Source: Sphingomonas panacis (GTDB lineage: Bacteria; Pseudomonadota; Alphaproteobacteria; Sphingomonadales; Sphingomonadaceae). From it: a DNA stretch of 64,000 nt. The stretch spans positions 124,001-188,000 of the forward strand of contig NZ_CP014168.1 in the NCBI RefSeq assembly GCF_001717955.1, read 5' to 3'. Shown here one piece after another: positions 46,277 to 54,729 of this stretch. The first letter of the stretch is position 1; every line of letters starts with the position of its first letter. The notes under the pieces were generated by a model, which made no database searches, was not told the DNA's origin, and saw nothing but the letters and a program-made list of their open reading frames with translations. Both the position numbers and the translations under genes were made by a program.

Positions 46277-47191
46277 ATGCCGTTTACCGGACACGACGTT
46301 CCGGATCTCGCCGGGAAGACCGCGCTGGTCACGGGGGCGACCGGCTTGGGCTTCGAGACCGCGCGCGTGCTGGCTCATGCCGGAGCGTCGGTGATTCTCG
46401 CAGGGCGCGACGACGACAAGGGTGCCCGCGCCGTCGGCCGTATCCGGCAGCTCACGCCGAAGGCACGGACCCGCTTCGCCCGCCTCGACCTTGCCAGCCT
46501 GACCTCCATTAGCAGATTCGGCGAACAGGTCGGTGACGCGCCGATCGACATCCTGATCAACAACGCGGGTGTGATGGCGCCGCCGGCGCGAAAGCTCACC
46601 GCCGACGGGTTCGAACTGCAGCTGGGAACGAACCATCTCGGCCACTTCGCGCTGACCGGCACGCTGCTGCGCCTCCTGTTGAAGGCCGCCGCGCCGCGCG
46701 TGGTTTCGATCTCTTCGGGCATCGCGGCGATGGGCCGCATCGATTTCGACGACTTCCAATCCGAGCGCTCCTATGTCCCCAACACCGCCTACATGCAGTC
46801 GAAGCTCGCCAATCTCCTGTTCGCCCGCGGGTTGCAGATCCGCAGTGATCGCGGGGACTGGAACATACTCTCCGTCGCCGCGCACCCCGGTCACGCGCGA
46901 ACCGACCTGATCGAAAACGGCGCCGGGCGTCCCACGGGGTTGAAGTCGGTGTTGATCAAGGTCCTACAGGCGGTCGCTTCGCACGATGCGGCTTCCGGGG
47001 CCCTTCCCGGGCTCATGGCCGCGACGGCTCCGGCCGTCCAGAAGCTCGATTACTTCGGTCCCATGGGTCTGTTGAACCAGAAAGGGCCGCCGGGCTTGGT
47101 CAAGCTGCCTTCAAGGGCGCAGGACGATCCGGTCGCCGAGCGGCTCTGGTCGGTTTCCGAAAAGCTGACGGGCGTGCGCTTCGCTGCCTGA
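46277..47191 (+). CDS. SDR family oxidoreductase, retinol-dehydrogenase-like
   Basis: A 304-residue SDR related to the protein at 44208-45185. VTGATGLGFETARVLAHAG, NNAGVMAPP, FELQLGTNHLGHFALTG and YMQSKLAN (catalytic Tyr/Lys) are intact, with AHPGHARTDL after the active site. The ATG at 46277 is preceded by GGGGTGCG; upstream codons are not SDR-like. It sits between AraC and TetR genes in the accessory segment and may reduce toxic carbonyls. Confidence 0.88.
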   Translation: MPFTGHDVPDLAGKTALVTGATGLGFETARVLAHAGASVILAGRDDDKGARAVGRIRQLTPKARTRFARLDLASLTSISRFGEQVGDAPIDILINNAGVMAPPARKLTADGFELQLGTNHLGHFALTGTLLRLLLKAAAPRVVSISSGIAAMGRIDFDDFQSERSYVPNTAYMQSKLANLLFARGLQIRSDRGDWNILSVAAHPGHARTDLIENGAGRPTGLKSVLIKVLQAVASHDAASGALPGLMAATAPAVQKLDYFGPMGLLNQKGPPGLVKLPSRAQDDPVAERLWSVSEKLTGVRFAA

Positions 47192-47245
47192 GCCCGCTTC
47201 CGCACAAGGAGGTTGCGTTGCGCCCTCCCCTGACGAAGGTCGGGG

Positions 47246-47911
47246 ATGACCGACTTCAAGCGCGCCCGCCAGACCGATCAGAAGAACGCACGGCGTCGAA
47301 GCCTGCTTGACGCCGCGGCGGACCTCTTCGACACGGGCGGGCCGACCGGTGCAGGCATCAACGCGATCGCCGCCCACGCCGGTTTCACGAAGTCGAACGT
47401 ATACCGCTACTTCGAGAGCAGGGAACACGTTCTGCTGTCCCTCTTCCTCGAGGAGTTCGAAGGCTTCTCGCTAGCCGTAAGCGAACGGATCGGGAGTTTG
47501 CCGGCTGGCGACGTCGGAGGCATCGCGGACGCGATGACGACCGGCTTCCTCGATCGTCGACGCCTCTGCAAGCTCGTCGCCATCTTCGGCACCGTTCTGG
47601 AGCAGAACGTCTCCGCCGATACGATCGAGGCGGTCAAGTCGGTCCTCGGTGGCCTGACGGTGCCGCTGGTCGAAGCGATGCGCCAGCGCCTTCCCGGCGC
47701 CACGACCGAAGATTGCCAGTGGGCCTTCGCCATGACGACGTCGCTCTTGGCTGGCATGTGGCCGGGCGTGTGCCCGTCGCCGGCAGCCGCAGAGGTCTTG
47801 GCGAAGTCCGAGTTCGCGCGGATGACTCTGGCGTTGGATCGCGAGTTCAAGCGTGCGCTCGAGGCGCTGCTTTGGAGCTTGGTCGCCACGCCCCGCGATA
47901 GCGCTGATTGA
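47246..47911 (+). CDS. TetR family transcriptional regulator
   Basis: A 221-residue TetR with an N-terminal HTH (about 15-60: RRRSLLDAAADLFDTGG, INAIAAHAGFTKSNVYRYFES) and a helical C-terminal ligand domain. It is 54 bp downstream of an SDR gene and probably co-transcribed with it. Its sequence is unlike the TetR of the catabolic cluster, and no CGACCG-type operator is near it. Confidence 0.88.
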   Translation: MTDFKRARQTDQKNARRRSLLDAAADLFDTGGPTGAGINAIAAHAGFTKSNVYRYFESREHVLLSLFLEEFEGFSLAVSERIGSLPAGDVGGIADAMTTGFLDRRRLCKLVAIFGTVLEQNVSADTIEAVKSVLGGLTVPLVEAMRQRLPGATTEDCQWAFAMTTSLLAGMWPGVCPSPAAAEVLAKSEFARMTLALDREFKRALEALLWSLVATPRDSAD

Positions 47912-47927
47912 TCGTCCGATGACGAGG

Positions 47928-47951
47928 GGGCCGCGCGATGGCACGCGGCCC
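47928..47951. terminator. Possible terminator between convergent TetR and GST genes
   Basis: GGGCCGCG and CGCGGCCC form an 8-bp perfect GC stem with an 8-nt loop, located between the two convergent stop codons. No T tract follows on either side. Confidence 0.4.
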
Positions 47952-47957
47952 GCCAAC

Positions 47958-48542
47958 TCAGCGCAGTCCTTCAGCCTCTAGCGTCCTTTGGACTGCGGGC
48001 CGCGCCTTCAGCCGCTCATAAAGCGCTAGAAGCTGAGCGGGTGCGGCGATCCCGAACTTCTCCGCCCACATCATCGTGACGAAGAGGTAGAAATCGGCGA
48101 CGCTGGGAGAGTCGCCGAAGAGGTATTCCGTCTGAAGGGAGTCGGCGAAATACGACATCCTCTTGACGATATATTCAGCCGCCGCAGCCTTGTCGGCGTC
48201 GCTGCCGCCCCTCCAAAATGGCTTGAAGCTCTTGTGGATCTCGGTCGAGATGTAGGCGAGCGCCTCAAGGAGGCGCGTCCGCGAGAGCCCGTCGCCGATG
48301 CCAAGCTGCGGATACTGCTGGGCGAGAAAATCGAGCACGGCGATGTTCTCGGTCAGCACTTCACCGTCATCTAGGACGATCGCCGGCACGTAACCCTTGC
48401 TCGTGATCGTATTGAAGTCGACGCCGCCCGCGGTCACCTTACGCTTGAGATCGACGCTTTCGCTTTCGAATACCACGCCCGCTTCGAACAAGGCGATGTG
48501 GCCGGCCAAGCTGCATGCGCCCGGGCAATAATAGAATTTCAT
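47958..48542 (-). CDS. Glutathione S-transferase family protein
   Basis: A 194-residue cytosolic GST. The N-terminal thioredoxin-like domain starts MKFYYCPGACSLAGHIALFEAG with the beta-class Cys/Ser segment CPGACS, and includes GYVPAIVLDDGEVLTENIAVL (glutathione-binding region). The C-terminal helical domain follows (SVADFYLFVT). ATG 48542 follows GGAGGAATCC. It conjugates or isomerises electrophiles with glutathione. A strong hairpin separates it from the AhpD-like gene upstream. Confidence 0.9.
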   Translation of the reverse strand: MKFYYCPGACSLAGHIALFEAGVVFESESVDLKRKVTAGGVDFNTITSKGYVPAIVLDDGEVLTENIAVLDFLAQQYPQLGIGDGLSRTRLLEALAYISTEIHKSFKPFWRGGSDADKAAAAEYIVKRMSYFADSLQTEYLFGDSPSVADFYLFVTMMWAEKFGIAAPAQLLALYERLKARPAVQRTLEAEGLR

Positions 48543-48568
48543 GTTGGATTCCTCCATCGGTTCACAAC

Positions 48569-48599
48569 CGAGGTCCGCCGGCAAAGACGGCGGACCTCG
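48569..48599. other. 12-bp perfect intergenic hairpin
   Basis: CGAGGTCCGCCG and CGGCGGACCTCG form a perfect 12-bp stem with a 7-nt loop (GCAAAGA) between the AhpD-like and GST genes. It has no T tract. It could be a terminator, an mRNA processing or stability element, or a dispersed repeat. Confidence 0.6.
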
Positions 48600-48619
48600 C
48601 TACATCCAGGCGGCCGGGA

Positions 48620-49084
48620 TCAGGCTGCCGCGGCGACCGGCGCATCGACGGGATGCACGGCGCGGAGGCCGATCTGGACCTGGTTCCAGAAGTTGATCGC
48701 GCCGATGAGAACCGTGAGATAGGCGATCTCATGATCGCTGAAGTGGCTCTTCAGCGGTGCGTAATCGGCGTCCGGCGCATTGGTCTTTGCGATGCGGGTG
48801 AGCGATTCGGTCCACGTGAGGGCCGCGCGCTCACGGTCGGTGAACGAAGGGGATTCCCGCCAAGCTGACAGAAGGTGGATCCGCATGGCGGACTCGCCGC
48901 TCTTAACGGCATCCGTGGCGTGCATGTGGATGCAGTAGGCGCAGCCGTTGATCTGCGAAGCGCGCAGCTTCACCAGTTCGACCAGGCTGTGCTCCAACCC
49001 GGAATTGGCGACGCTGGTCTCCACGGCGATCATGCCCTTCATCGCGTCGGGGGCAGCCTGAAAGATGTTCATGCGAGGTGTCAT
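48620..49084 (-). CDS. AhpD-like carboxymuconolactone decarboxylase family protein
   Basis: A 154-residue AhpD-type protein. Glu36, the redox pair Cys48/Cys51 (NGCAYCIHMH) and His55 form the full peroxidase-type motif, unlike the two cysteine-less CMD proteins of the catabolic cluster. Such proteins reduce peroxides or act as disulfide carriers. The ribosome site ACAGGAGA precedes the ATG. Neighbours are a GST gene and a small membrane protein gene in the same direction, consistent with an oxidative-stress operon. Confidence 0.88.
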   Translation of the reverse strand: MTPRMNIFQAAPDAMKGMIAVETSVANSGLEHSLVELVKLRASQINGCAYCIHMHATDAVKSGESAMRIHLLSAWRESPSFTDRERAALTWTESLTRIAKTNAPDADYAPLKSHFSDHEIAYLTVLIGAINFWNQVQIGLRAVHPVDAPVAAAA

Positions 49085-49131
49085 GGTCGGTCTCCTGTAT
49101 TGGTTGATTGCGTCGATGATGACGCGGGTGG

Positions 49132-49554
49132 TCAGCGCGTGGCGGCCGTGCTGACGGCACGGCGGCCGTCACCCATCGCCCACAGCGTGATAAAGATGCC
49201 GAGCGCGGCCGGGAGCGTGACTGCCGGGAAATCCCGCACCAGCGCGGACGGACCGCAGATGCCGACCGCCACCTCCCAGAAGTGGAAGAGGGCGTGACCC
49301 GACAACCATAGGGAGGGGGCGGTCCACAACGCCGTCCGAAGCGCGGGCTTCCCGGCGCCGCACAGGTAGGCCGTCCCGACGAAGAGGAAGATCAGCCCGA
49401 TGTCGCGGATGAAGTGTTGGTTGAACGGACCAGTGGTCGTGACCCCAGGCACCGCGAAATACCAGTTCGCCGGCGTATAGAGCATGTAGAGTCCGTTGCC
49501 GATCGCCAGCACGCCCATCAGACAGGCGATGCCCACACATGTTTTCCTGAGCAT
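49132..49554 (-). CDS. Small integral membrane protein, unknown function
   Basis: A 140-residue protein with four hydrophobic segments (about 7-25, 50-68, 78-95 and 105-125) and no family I recognise with certainty. It has a conserved-looking FNQHFIRDIGLIFLFVG and SGHALFHFWE, so several His residues sit near helix ends. The GGGAGGGG ribosome site precedes the ATG. It lies 47 bp upstream of the AhpD-like gene and is probably co-transcribed with it and the NmrA-like gene. Confidence 0.7.
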   Translation of the reverse strand: MLRKTCVGIACLMGVLAIGNGLYMLYTPANWYFAVPGVTTTGPFNQHFIRDIGLIFLFVGTAYLCGAGKPALRTALWTAPSLWLSGHALFHFWEVAVGICGPSALVRDFPAVTLPAALGIFITLWAMGDGRRAVSTAATR

Positions 49555-49623
49555 ATCTGCCCCTCCCTCAAACCGGTTTGGCGCAGCGGCAGGCCGGAGC
49601 GTCGTCCTCGCCAGCCGGCGCGC

Positions 49624-50388
49624 TCACTTGCGTGAGGCAGGCGGGGGCACGTTCTCCAGCCACCAATCGAACTTGGTCGATCCGAGCTTCGCGTCCCGGC
49701 CGGGAATGAGCGATTCCTCTTCTAGCTTCACACCGAAATAAGCGGCGTCGGGATCGGTCACCACCGTGCGGGGATCGTTGTCGAACGCCAGGACGCGCGC
49801 GACCAGCTCGTCGATATGGAACTTCTCGGGACCGCCCACCTCGACCGTTCCGTTCGCGGCCGGCGCGAGCGCGGCCTCGACGACCGCGTCAGCGACGTCC
49901 TCCGCCGCCATCGGTTGGATGTAGGCATGGGAAAGACGGACCTCGTCGCCGACCGTTCCCGATTGCGCGATGCCCCGCAGGAACTCCATGAACTGCGTCG
50001 CATGGAGGAGGGTGTAGGGGACTGACCCCGACTTGATCAGCGTCTCTTGCGCGAGCTTCGCACGGAAATAGCCCGACCCCTGCAGATTCTCGGTGCCGAC
50101 GACAGACAGCGCCACGTGCAGGCCGACGCCCGCAGCGACCTCGGCGGCGGCGAGGTTCCGTCCCGCAGTCTGGAAGAAGTCCATCACGGCCTGATCCTCG
50201 AACGAAGGCGAATTCGCCATATCCACGACGGCCTGCGCACCCGAAAGCGCATCAGCCAGGCCTTCACCCGTGATCGTGTTCACACCTGTGTTCGGTGCCG
50301 CCGCGACCGCCTCATGTCCGAGCGCCTCGAGCTTCTGAACGACCTTGGAGCCGATCAGACCAGTCCCTCCGATTACGACGATTTTCAT
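49624..50388 (-). CDS. NAD(P)-binding NmrA-like/atypical SDR protein
   Basis: A 254-residue atypical SDR with the N-terminal Rossmann motif VVIGGTGLIGSKVVQKLEALGHE. No YxxxK motif is present, and it continues with LSVVGTENL, YFRAKLAQETLIKSG and YTLLHATQFMEF, as in NmrA/quinone-reductase-2-like proteins (e.g. QOR2). It may be a quinone or redox-sensing NADPH-binding protein. ATG 50388 begins the conserved MKIVVIGG; the longer open frame is discarded. It is divergent from the flavin reductase gene. Confidence 0.85.
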   Translation of the reverse strand: MKIVVIGGTGLIGSKVVQKLEALGHEAVAAAPNTGVNTITGEGLADALSGAQAVVDMANSPSFEDQAVMDFFQTAGRNLAAAEVAAGVGLHVALSVVGTENLQGSGYFRAKLAQETLIKSGSVPYTLLHATQFMEFLRGIAQSGTVGDEVRLSHAYIQPMAAEDVADAVVEAALAPAANGTVEVGGPEKFHIDELVARVLAFDNDPRTVVTDPDAAYFGVKLEEESLIPGRDAKLGSTKFDWWLENVPPPASRK

Positions 50389-50500
50389 TGCGATGTCCTT
50401 CATCTCGATCGGGCTTGCGGGACGCGCGGATGGCGGCCTGTCGATTGGCAGATACCGTCGCAGAGGCGGAGGCACGAGCACCGAGACTTGCTAAAGGCAG

Positions 50501-50544
50501 TGTACCAATCCTAGGGCCGCGACCGCGAAGGCCGTCTTGGTACA
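50501..50544. promoter_or_regulatory. 8-bp inverted repeat in the NmrA-like/flavin-reductase intergenic region
   Basis: TGTACCAA (50501-50508) and TTGGTACA (50537-50544) are perfect inverted copies 28 bp apart, midway between the two divergent genes. The layout suggests two half-sites for a local regulator, possibly with looping or dimers of dimers. No regulator gene is adjacent. Confidence 0.45.
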
Positions 50545-50676
50545 TCGCTAGCGTCACGTTTCGGTTCTAACGCGACGTTTTGCAGCGTGATCTAAGGGCT
50601 TTGCGCGGTGTGGGGGATCCCATCCCGCGATACCAAGCCAGGGATCAGCCTGGCCTTCTTCGCTAGAGAGCAACGA

Positions 50677-51339
50677 ATGGCGCACAACGGCGACGGAACG
50701 GTCGAGGACTTCCAGGACGCAACCTTCATACCGGGCATCCTGGCGATGGCCGACAACCTCGACGCCGGTTCCGATAACCAGCGGCTGATCGATCTCGCGG
50801 TCGCATGCGCGGCCAGCTTGGGGACGGACGTGACGATACTGGATCTTCGCGATCTGGACCTCCCCGATTACCCCAGTGCCGCCGAGCAAGGTGGTGATCT
50901 GCCGCAGGGGGCATACGCGTTCCGGCAGCTTCTATGCGCACACGACGGCCTCCTCATAGGGCTACCGTCCGACGAAGGGGACTGCGGGCCTCTGCTGCTG
51001 AATGCGGTGGCATGGAGCACCTGCCCGGAGTTCGGCTTAGACGCCCGAGCAGCCTATGCGGGCAAATGCGCGACGTTGGTTTCGGCGACCAACAGGAGCG
51101 AACGTATCGAACGGCAAGTCGCGGAACTGACCACGAAGCTCTCCCTGCTCGGTGTTCTCGTTCTGCCTGAACCGCCGCCGCCACCGGCCGCCACCACCAA
51201 TCCCGCAACAGAAAGCGGGCCCGGCAAAGCAGCACGGTGGCAACTGGAAGACCAGATGAACGTCTTCATCAGGACTATCAGGTGGGCTCAAGGCCAAGCA
51301 AGACTTGGTTCTACCGCGATCGACGTGGACGACGCGTGA
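50677..51339 (+). CDS. NADPH-dependent FMN reductase-like protein
   Basis: A 220-residue flavodoxin-like protein. The first loop reads NLDAGSDNQRLIDLAV, and later LLCAHDGLLIGLPSDEGDCG and LLNAVAW follow the FMN reductase pattern. The usual SPEYN flavin motif is altered to LPSDEG. A proline-rich insert (EPPPPPAATTNP) precedes the last helix. It probably reduces flavins or quinones, though the changed motif leaves this uncertain. I chose ATG 50677 after AGAGAGCAACGA; an earlier ATG at 50608 is possible. Confidence 0.7.
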   Translation: MAHNGDGTVEDFQDATFIPGILAMADNLDAGSDNQRLIDLAVACAASLGTDVTILDLRDLDLPDYPSAAEQGGDLPQGAYAFRQLLCAHDGLLIGLPSDEGDCGPLLLNAVAWSTCPEFGLDARAAYAGKCATLVSATNRSERIERQVAELTTKLSLLGVLVLPEPPPPPAATTNPATESGPGKAARWQLEDQMNVFIRTIRWAQGQARLGSTAIDVDDA

Positions 51340-51734
51340 CGGCTGGTTCTTCTCCGGCCCCAACGGCGAGATCGTGGCTGCATCAGTATCACACTTCCAA
51401 TGCCTGCAACGCGACGCTAGATCAGTGTCATCATCAACCGCGCCGGTACAGCAAACAGGTACCGCGTGGCCAGAATTGCCGAGGCGAATCCGCAGTTTTC
51501 TGCGGCTTTCGGAATATGGTAGCCCGTACCGTAGGGGTCACCATTTTAAAGAACCGTCGGTATTCTGGGCTAGTGCTAAAAGCGCCCAAAGCATCAAGCC
51601 ATGAGCTTCGCGGTGCTGGCTGCTGCACGCTCTCGAAACGTCCACGCCATCGGACCCATGCAGCCATAGAAACTTCGATATGGTCGCATGGACTCAAATG
51701 AAGCGCCTTCGAAGCCTCCAGGCGCCTCAAGGCG
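51340..51734. other. Gap of 395 bp without a recognisable gene
   Basis: Open frames here are shadows with no protein-like composition. The stretch is less GC-rich than its surroundings (TTTTAAAGAACC, ATATGGT) and marks the boundary between the accessory segment and the capsule locus. It holds the hairpin at 51490 and ends with a short stem next to the kpsS stop codon. Confidence 0.6.
51490..51505 (+). terminator. Possible terminator after the flavin reductase gene
   Basis: CCGCAG-TTTT-CTGCGG is a perfect 6-bp stem with a 4-nt loop, followed by CTTTC. It lies 150 bp after the flavin reductase stop and is weak as a Rho-independent signal. Confidence 0.35.
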
Positions 51735-51735
51735 C
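51722..51735 (-). terminator. Short GC hairpin at the kpsS 3' end
   Basis: GCGCC-TCAA-GGCGC (read on +) touches the last base of the kpsS stop codon. A further repeat of GCGCCTT at 51702 could extend the structure. There is no T tract, so termination is only suggested by position. Confidence 0.3.
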
Positions 51736-53093
51736 TACAATCCGGGCAAAGCCTCATCGCGCGCGCGAATGCCCTTGGCATGAAGCGGCGCCTTAATCCC
51801 GGTGGGCAAGGCCTGCAACGGGCTCCCGGTCTCAAAGCGCGCAAGCACCCCCTGCGTCACCTTGTCGAGAGCCTCATCCGAAAAGAACCCACCGGCCACC
51901 AAACAGCGGTCGATCAGCACGCGGCAGAAGGCGGCGAAGGTCGCCGCATCGGGCTTGCCAGGGTCGCGCCAGAAATCGTCGAGCCGACCTTGGAAGGTCA
52001 CGTCCTCGATATCATACACCGCCTGCCCTAGCGCGATCACCGGCACGTCGAGCGCCAACGCGAGTGTGCCGCTGGTGCTGTTGATCGTCACGACCCCTTC
52101 CGAATCGCGCGCGACGGGCACGATGTCGCCGGTTTCGAGATAGTCGACTCGCTCACCCACGCCGTGCAGCTTGGCGAGCGCCGCCGTTTCAAGCCGCCAG
52201 TCGCGCACGCCGTTGTCGAGCGGGTGTTCCTTCACCACCAGCCGCATGTCGGCGGGGGCGTGCGCCGCAAACGAGGCGATCACCATGCGCAAAGCATCGG
52301 CGATCCCAGCGAACGAGGAGTGCAGCCGGATCTGCGCGTCCGAATCGAGCTGGAGCGGGAACAGCATGTAGCGGGGGCGCTCGGCGGCGAGCTTTGCCAG
52401 CACCGCCTGCGCCCGCTCCGCCGACGCCTTGTTGCGCAGCAGCCGCCGCGCCCAGCCCATCCCCTCGACCAGAGGATGCCAGGGGCGGTGATTCTCCCAG
52501 AACGGATAATACCAGCGCGTCAGCACGTCGGCGACGTTATAGGCGAGCCCTTCCAGCGCGCGGCGACGGAACGAGGACGGAACCGGGTGATGCTGCGGCG
52601 CGGGCGGCAGCGACGCCGCTTGGGCGCGATACCAGGCAGCGTCGCGCGGCAGCGACGAATGGCCGTTCACCCCGCCGAGTTCGAGCGTGACCCAGTCGGG
52701 CCGGATATAGCCTTCCTCGAAGACGTGGACCGGCACGTGCAGATCGCGGCACAATGCTGTCGCCGCCATATGCAGCGGCCGGCAATCGCCGAACAGCACG
52801 ACATCGGTGATCTGCCGCTCGGCGATGATCTGGCGGAGCGCCTCGGGCCAGTCCTCGGCGCTGCCGCGATAGTCGATCCCGTTGGGCAGGCGCCAGAACA
52901 GCCGGTCGCCGCCGTTGAAATTGACCTTATGGACGCCGTAACCCGCGCGGCCGAGCGCCTGCCCGAGCCGGCGGAAGAGCGGCCCCATCAGCCCCTGCAA
53001 CAACAGGATGTTGCGCTGGGCGAGCGGCTGCGGGATGCCGGGGGCGGCAACCTGCGGCATCAGCGCCGGGGCTTGGGCGGGCAGTTCGGGCAA
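51735..53093 (-). CDS. kpsS: Capsular polysaccharide biosynthesis protein KpsS-like (Kdo transferase)
   Basis: A 452-residue KpsS-type enzyme, which adds the first Kdo to the phosphatidylglycerol acceptor of group 2/3 capsules. NILLLQGLMGPLFRRL, VNFNGGDRLFWRLPNG, VFEEGYIRPDWVTLE, the donor-side KEHPLDNG and INSTSGTLALALDVPV are conserved. It is transcribed away from the phosphoglycerol-transferase-like gene; the other Kdo genes are 4-8 kb downstream. The first 25 residues are Pro/Ala-rich, and a later start is possible. Confidence 0.88.
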   Translation of the reverse strand: MPELPAQAPALMPQVAAPGIPQPLAQRNILLLQGLMGPLFRRLGQALGRAGYGVHKVNFNGGDRLFWRLPNGIDYRGSAEDWPEALRQIIAERQITDVVLFGDCRPLHMAATALCRDLHVPVHVFEEGYIRPDWVTLELGGVNGHSSLPRDAAWYRAQAASLPPAPQHHPVPSSFRRRALEGLAYNVADVLTRWYYPFWENHRPWHPLVEGMGWARRLLRNKASAERAQAVLAKLAAERPRYMLFPLQLDSDAQIRLHSSFAGIADALRMVIASFAAHAPADMRLVVKEHPLDNGVRDWRLETAALAKLHGVGERVDYLETGDIVPVARDSEGVVTINSTSGTLALALDVPVIALGQAVYDIEDVTFQGRLDDFWRDPGKPDAATFAAFCRVLIDRCLVAGGFFSDEALDKVTQGVLARFETGSPLQALPTGIKAPLHAKGIRARDEALPGL

Positions 53094-53283
53094 TCAAACG
53101 TTCCTTCTTCGTCCCCGGCGATTCTCTGAACTCGTCGCCGGTGCGGCGGGCCATATAGATCACGCTTGGTCTTTCAAGTCGCGGCGCGGTGACAGCCGGC
53201 AGGACGACCGCTATAGCCGCCGCGTCGCTTCTCTCTCATGGGCGCGCGGCGTGGCATAATCGAGGCTGGCAACGCGACCAATT

Positions 53284-54726
53284 GTGGCAAAGACTGTGAT
53301 GTATTTGCTGGCGACGCTGGTCGTGTCGCTGCTGCTCGACTCGATAGTGCGGCCGCGCCCGGTGCGCGGGCGGCGCGGTGTCGGTGCACTACTGCATGTG
53401 CTGGTGATGACATTCGCGTTCGGAGTGTTCCTGACGCTGGCGGGCAATGCGGCGGTCTCGGCGGTGCTGGCGTGCGCGCTGATGGCGGTCTTCACGGTCG
53501 CGTCGAACGCCAAGTACAAGATGCTCGGCGAACCCTTGGTCTTCTCCGATCTCGCGTTGCTCGCGGCGGTGGTGCGTCACCCGCGTTTCTATTTCACCGC
53601 GATCTCGGCACGTCAGCGCGTGTTGATGGCGCTCGGCGCGGTGGCGGCGCTGGTCGCCCTGCTGTTCCTGATCTCGCTCGACGCGTCGCCACATCTGACG
53701 GGTGCGGTGATCTTGCTGGCGGCGAGCGGGGGATTGTGGCTGGCGTTGCGGAGCGGATGGGTGGGCGGCGTGATGCGCGTGCCCGACCTGGAAGGCGACC
53801 TGCAACGCTACGGGCTGGTCGCGACATTGCTGGTGTACTGGCGGCGCTGGCGCGAGACGGCGGACCCGCCGGCCTGCCTGCCGAGTGCGGCGACCGCCCC
53901 TGCCCCGCCCGAGGTGATCGTGATCGTACAGTGCGAGTCATTCGCCGATCCGGTCGAGATCGGCGGCGATGCCAGCCTCGCCCTGCCCGGCCTGACACGA
54001 GCGCGTGGCGATGCGTGGCAGCATGGCGACCTCGCGGTGAGCGGCTTCGGCGCCTATACGATGCGGACGGAATATGGCGTGCTGTTCGGGCGCAGCGAGG
54101 CCGAACTGGGCTTCCGCCGCTACGACCCTTTCCTGACCGCCCATGGCGAGACGACGCTCGCGCTGTCGGCGCGGCTGGACGGGGCGGGGTATCGCGGCAT
54201 TTTCGTCCACCCGCACGACCTGGGCTTCTACGGGCGCGACCGGTTGATGCCGGCGATCGGCTTCGAGCAGGTGATCGGCGAGGACGGCTTCGCGCCGGTC
54301 CCGCCGGACGCTGGCCGCTATGTCGATGATCGTACTCTGGGCGCGAAACTCGGGGAACTGGTCGCGGCGGCGCGCGGGCCGACCTTGCTCTATGCGGTGA
54401 CGATGGAGAATCACGGCCCCTGGGACGCCGGGCGCGTGCCGGGATCTCCGGGCGGGCTCGACGCCTATCTCCAGCATGCGCGCAGCAGCGACGCGATGCT
54501 CACGGGTCTGATCGAACGGCTCGGTGCCGATGGCCGCCCGGCGCTGCTCGTGTTCTTCGGCGATCACCGGCCGAGCATTCCCGGCGTCAGCATGCCGGGC
54601 GGAGCGCGGCATACGCCTTATGTCATGATGCGCTTCGCCGCTGGCGGCGTGCCAGTGTCGGGCGCCGGCCGAGTTGATCTTACGCCCGACGAACTCCACC
54701 ACACGATCCTGCGCTGCGTGCAGTGA
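53284..54726 (+). CDS. LTA-synthase/phosphoglycerol-transferase-like membrane sulfatase-fold protein
   Basis: A 480-residue protein with four or five membrane helices (to about residue 170) and a periplasmic alkaline-phosphatase-superfamily domain. Metal-binding features are VIVIVQCESFADP, a likely nucleophilic Thr in AYTMRTEYGVL, TMENHGPWD and FFGDHRPSIPG. Family members transfer phosphoglycerol or phosphoethanolamine groups to glycans (LtaS, OpgB). In this locus it may decorate the capsule or its lipid anchor. It converges with the SDR gene, with 3 bp between them. Confidence 0.83.
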   Translation: MAKTVMYLLATLVVSLLLDSIVRPRPVRGRRGVGALLHVLVMTFAFGVFLTLAGNAAVSAVLACALMAVFTVASNAKYKMLGEPLVFSDLALLAAVVRHPRFYFTAISARQRVLMALGAVAALVALLFLISLDASPHLTGAVILLAASGGLWLALRSGWVGGVMRVPDLEGDLQRYGLVATLLVYWRRWRETADPPACLPSAATAPAPPEVIVIVQCESFADPVEIGGDASLALPGLTRARGDAWQHGDLAVSGFGAYTMRTEYGVLFGRSEAELGFRRYDPFLTAHGETTLALSARLDGAGYRGIFVHPHDLGFYGRDRLMPAIGFEQVIGEDGFAPVPPDAGRYVDDRTLGAKLGELVAAARGPTLLYAVTMENHGPWDAGRVPGSPGGLDAYLQHARSSDAMLTGLIERLGADGRPALLVFFGDHRPSIPGVSMPGGARHTPYVMMRFAAGGVPVSGAGRVDLTPDELHHTILRCVQ

Positions 54727-54729
54727 CGT

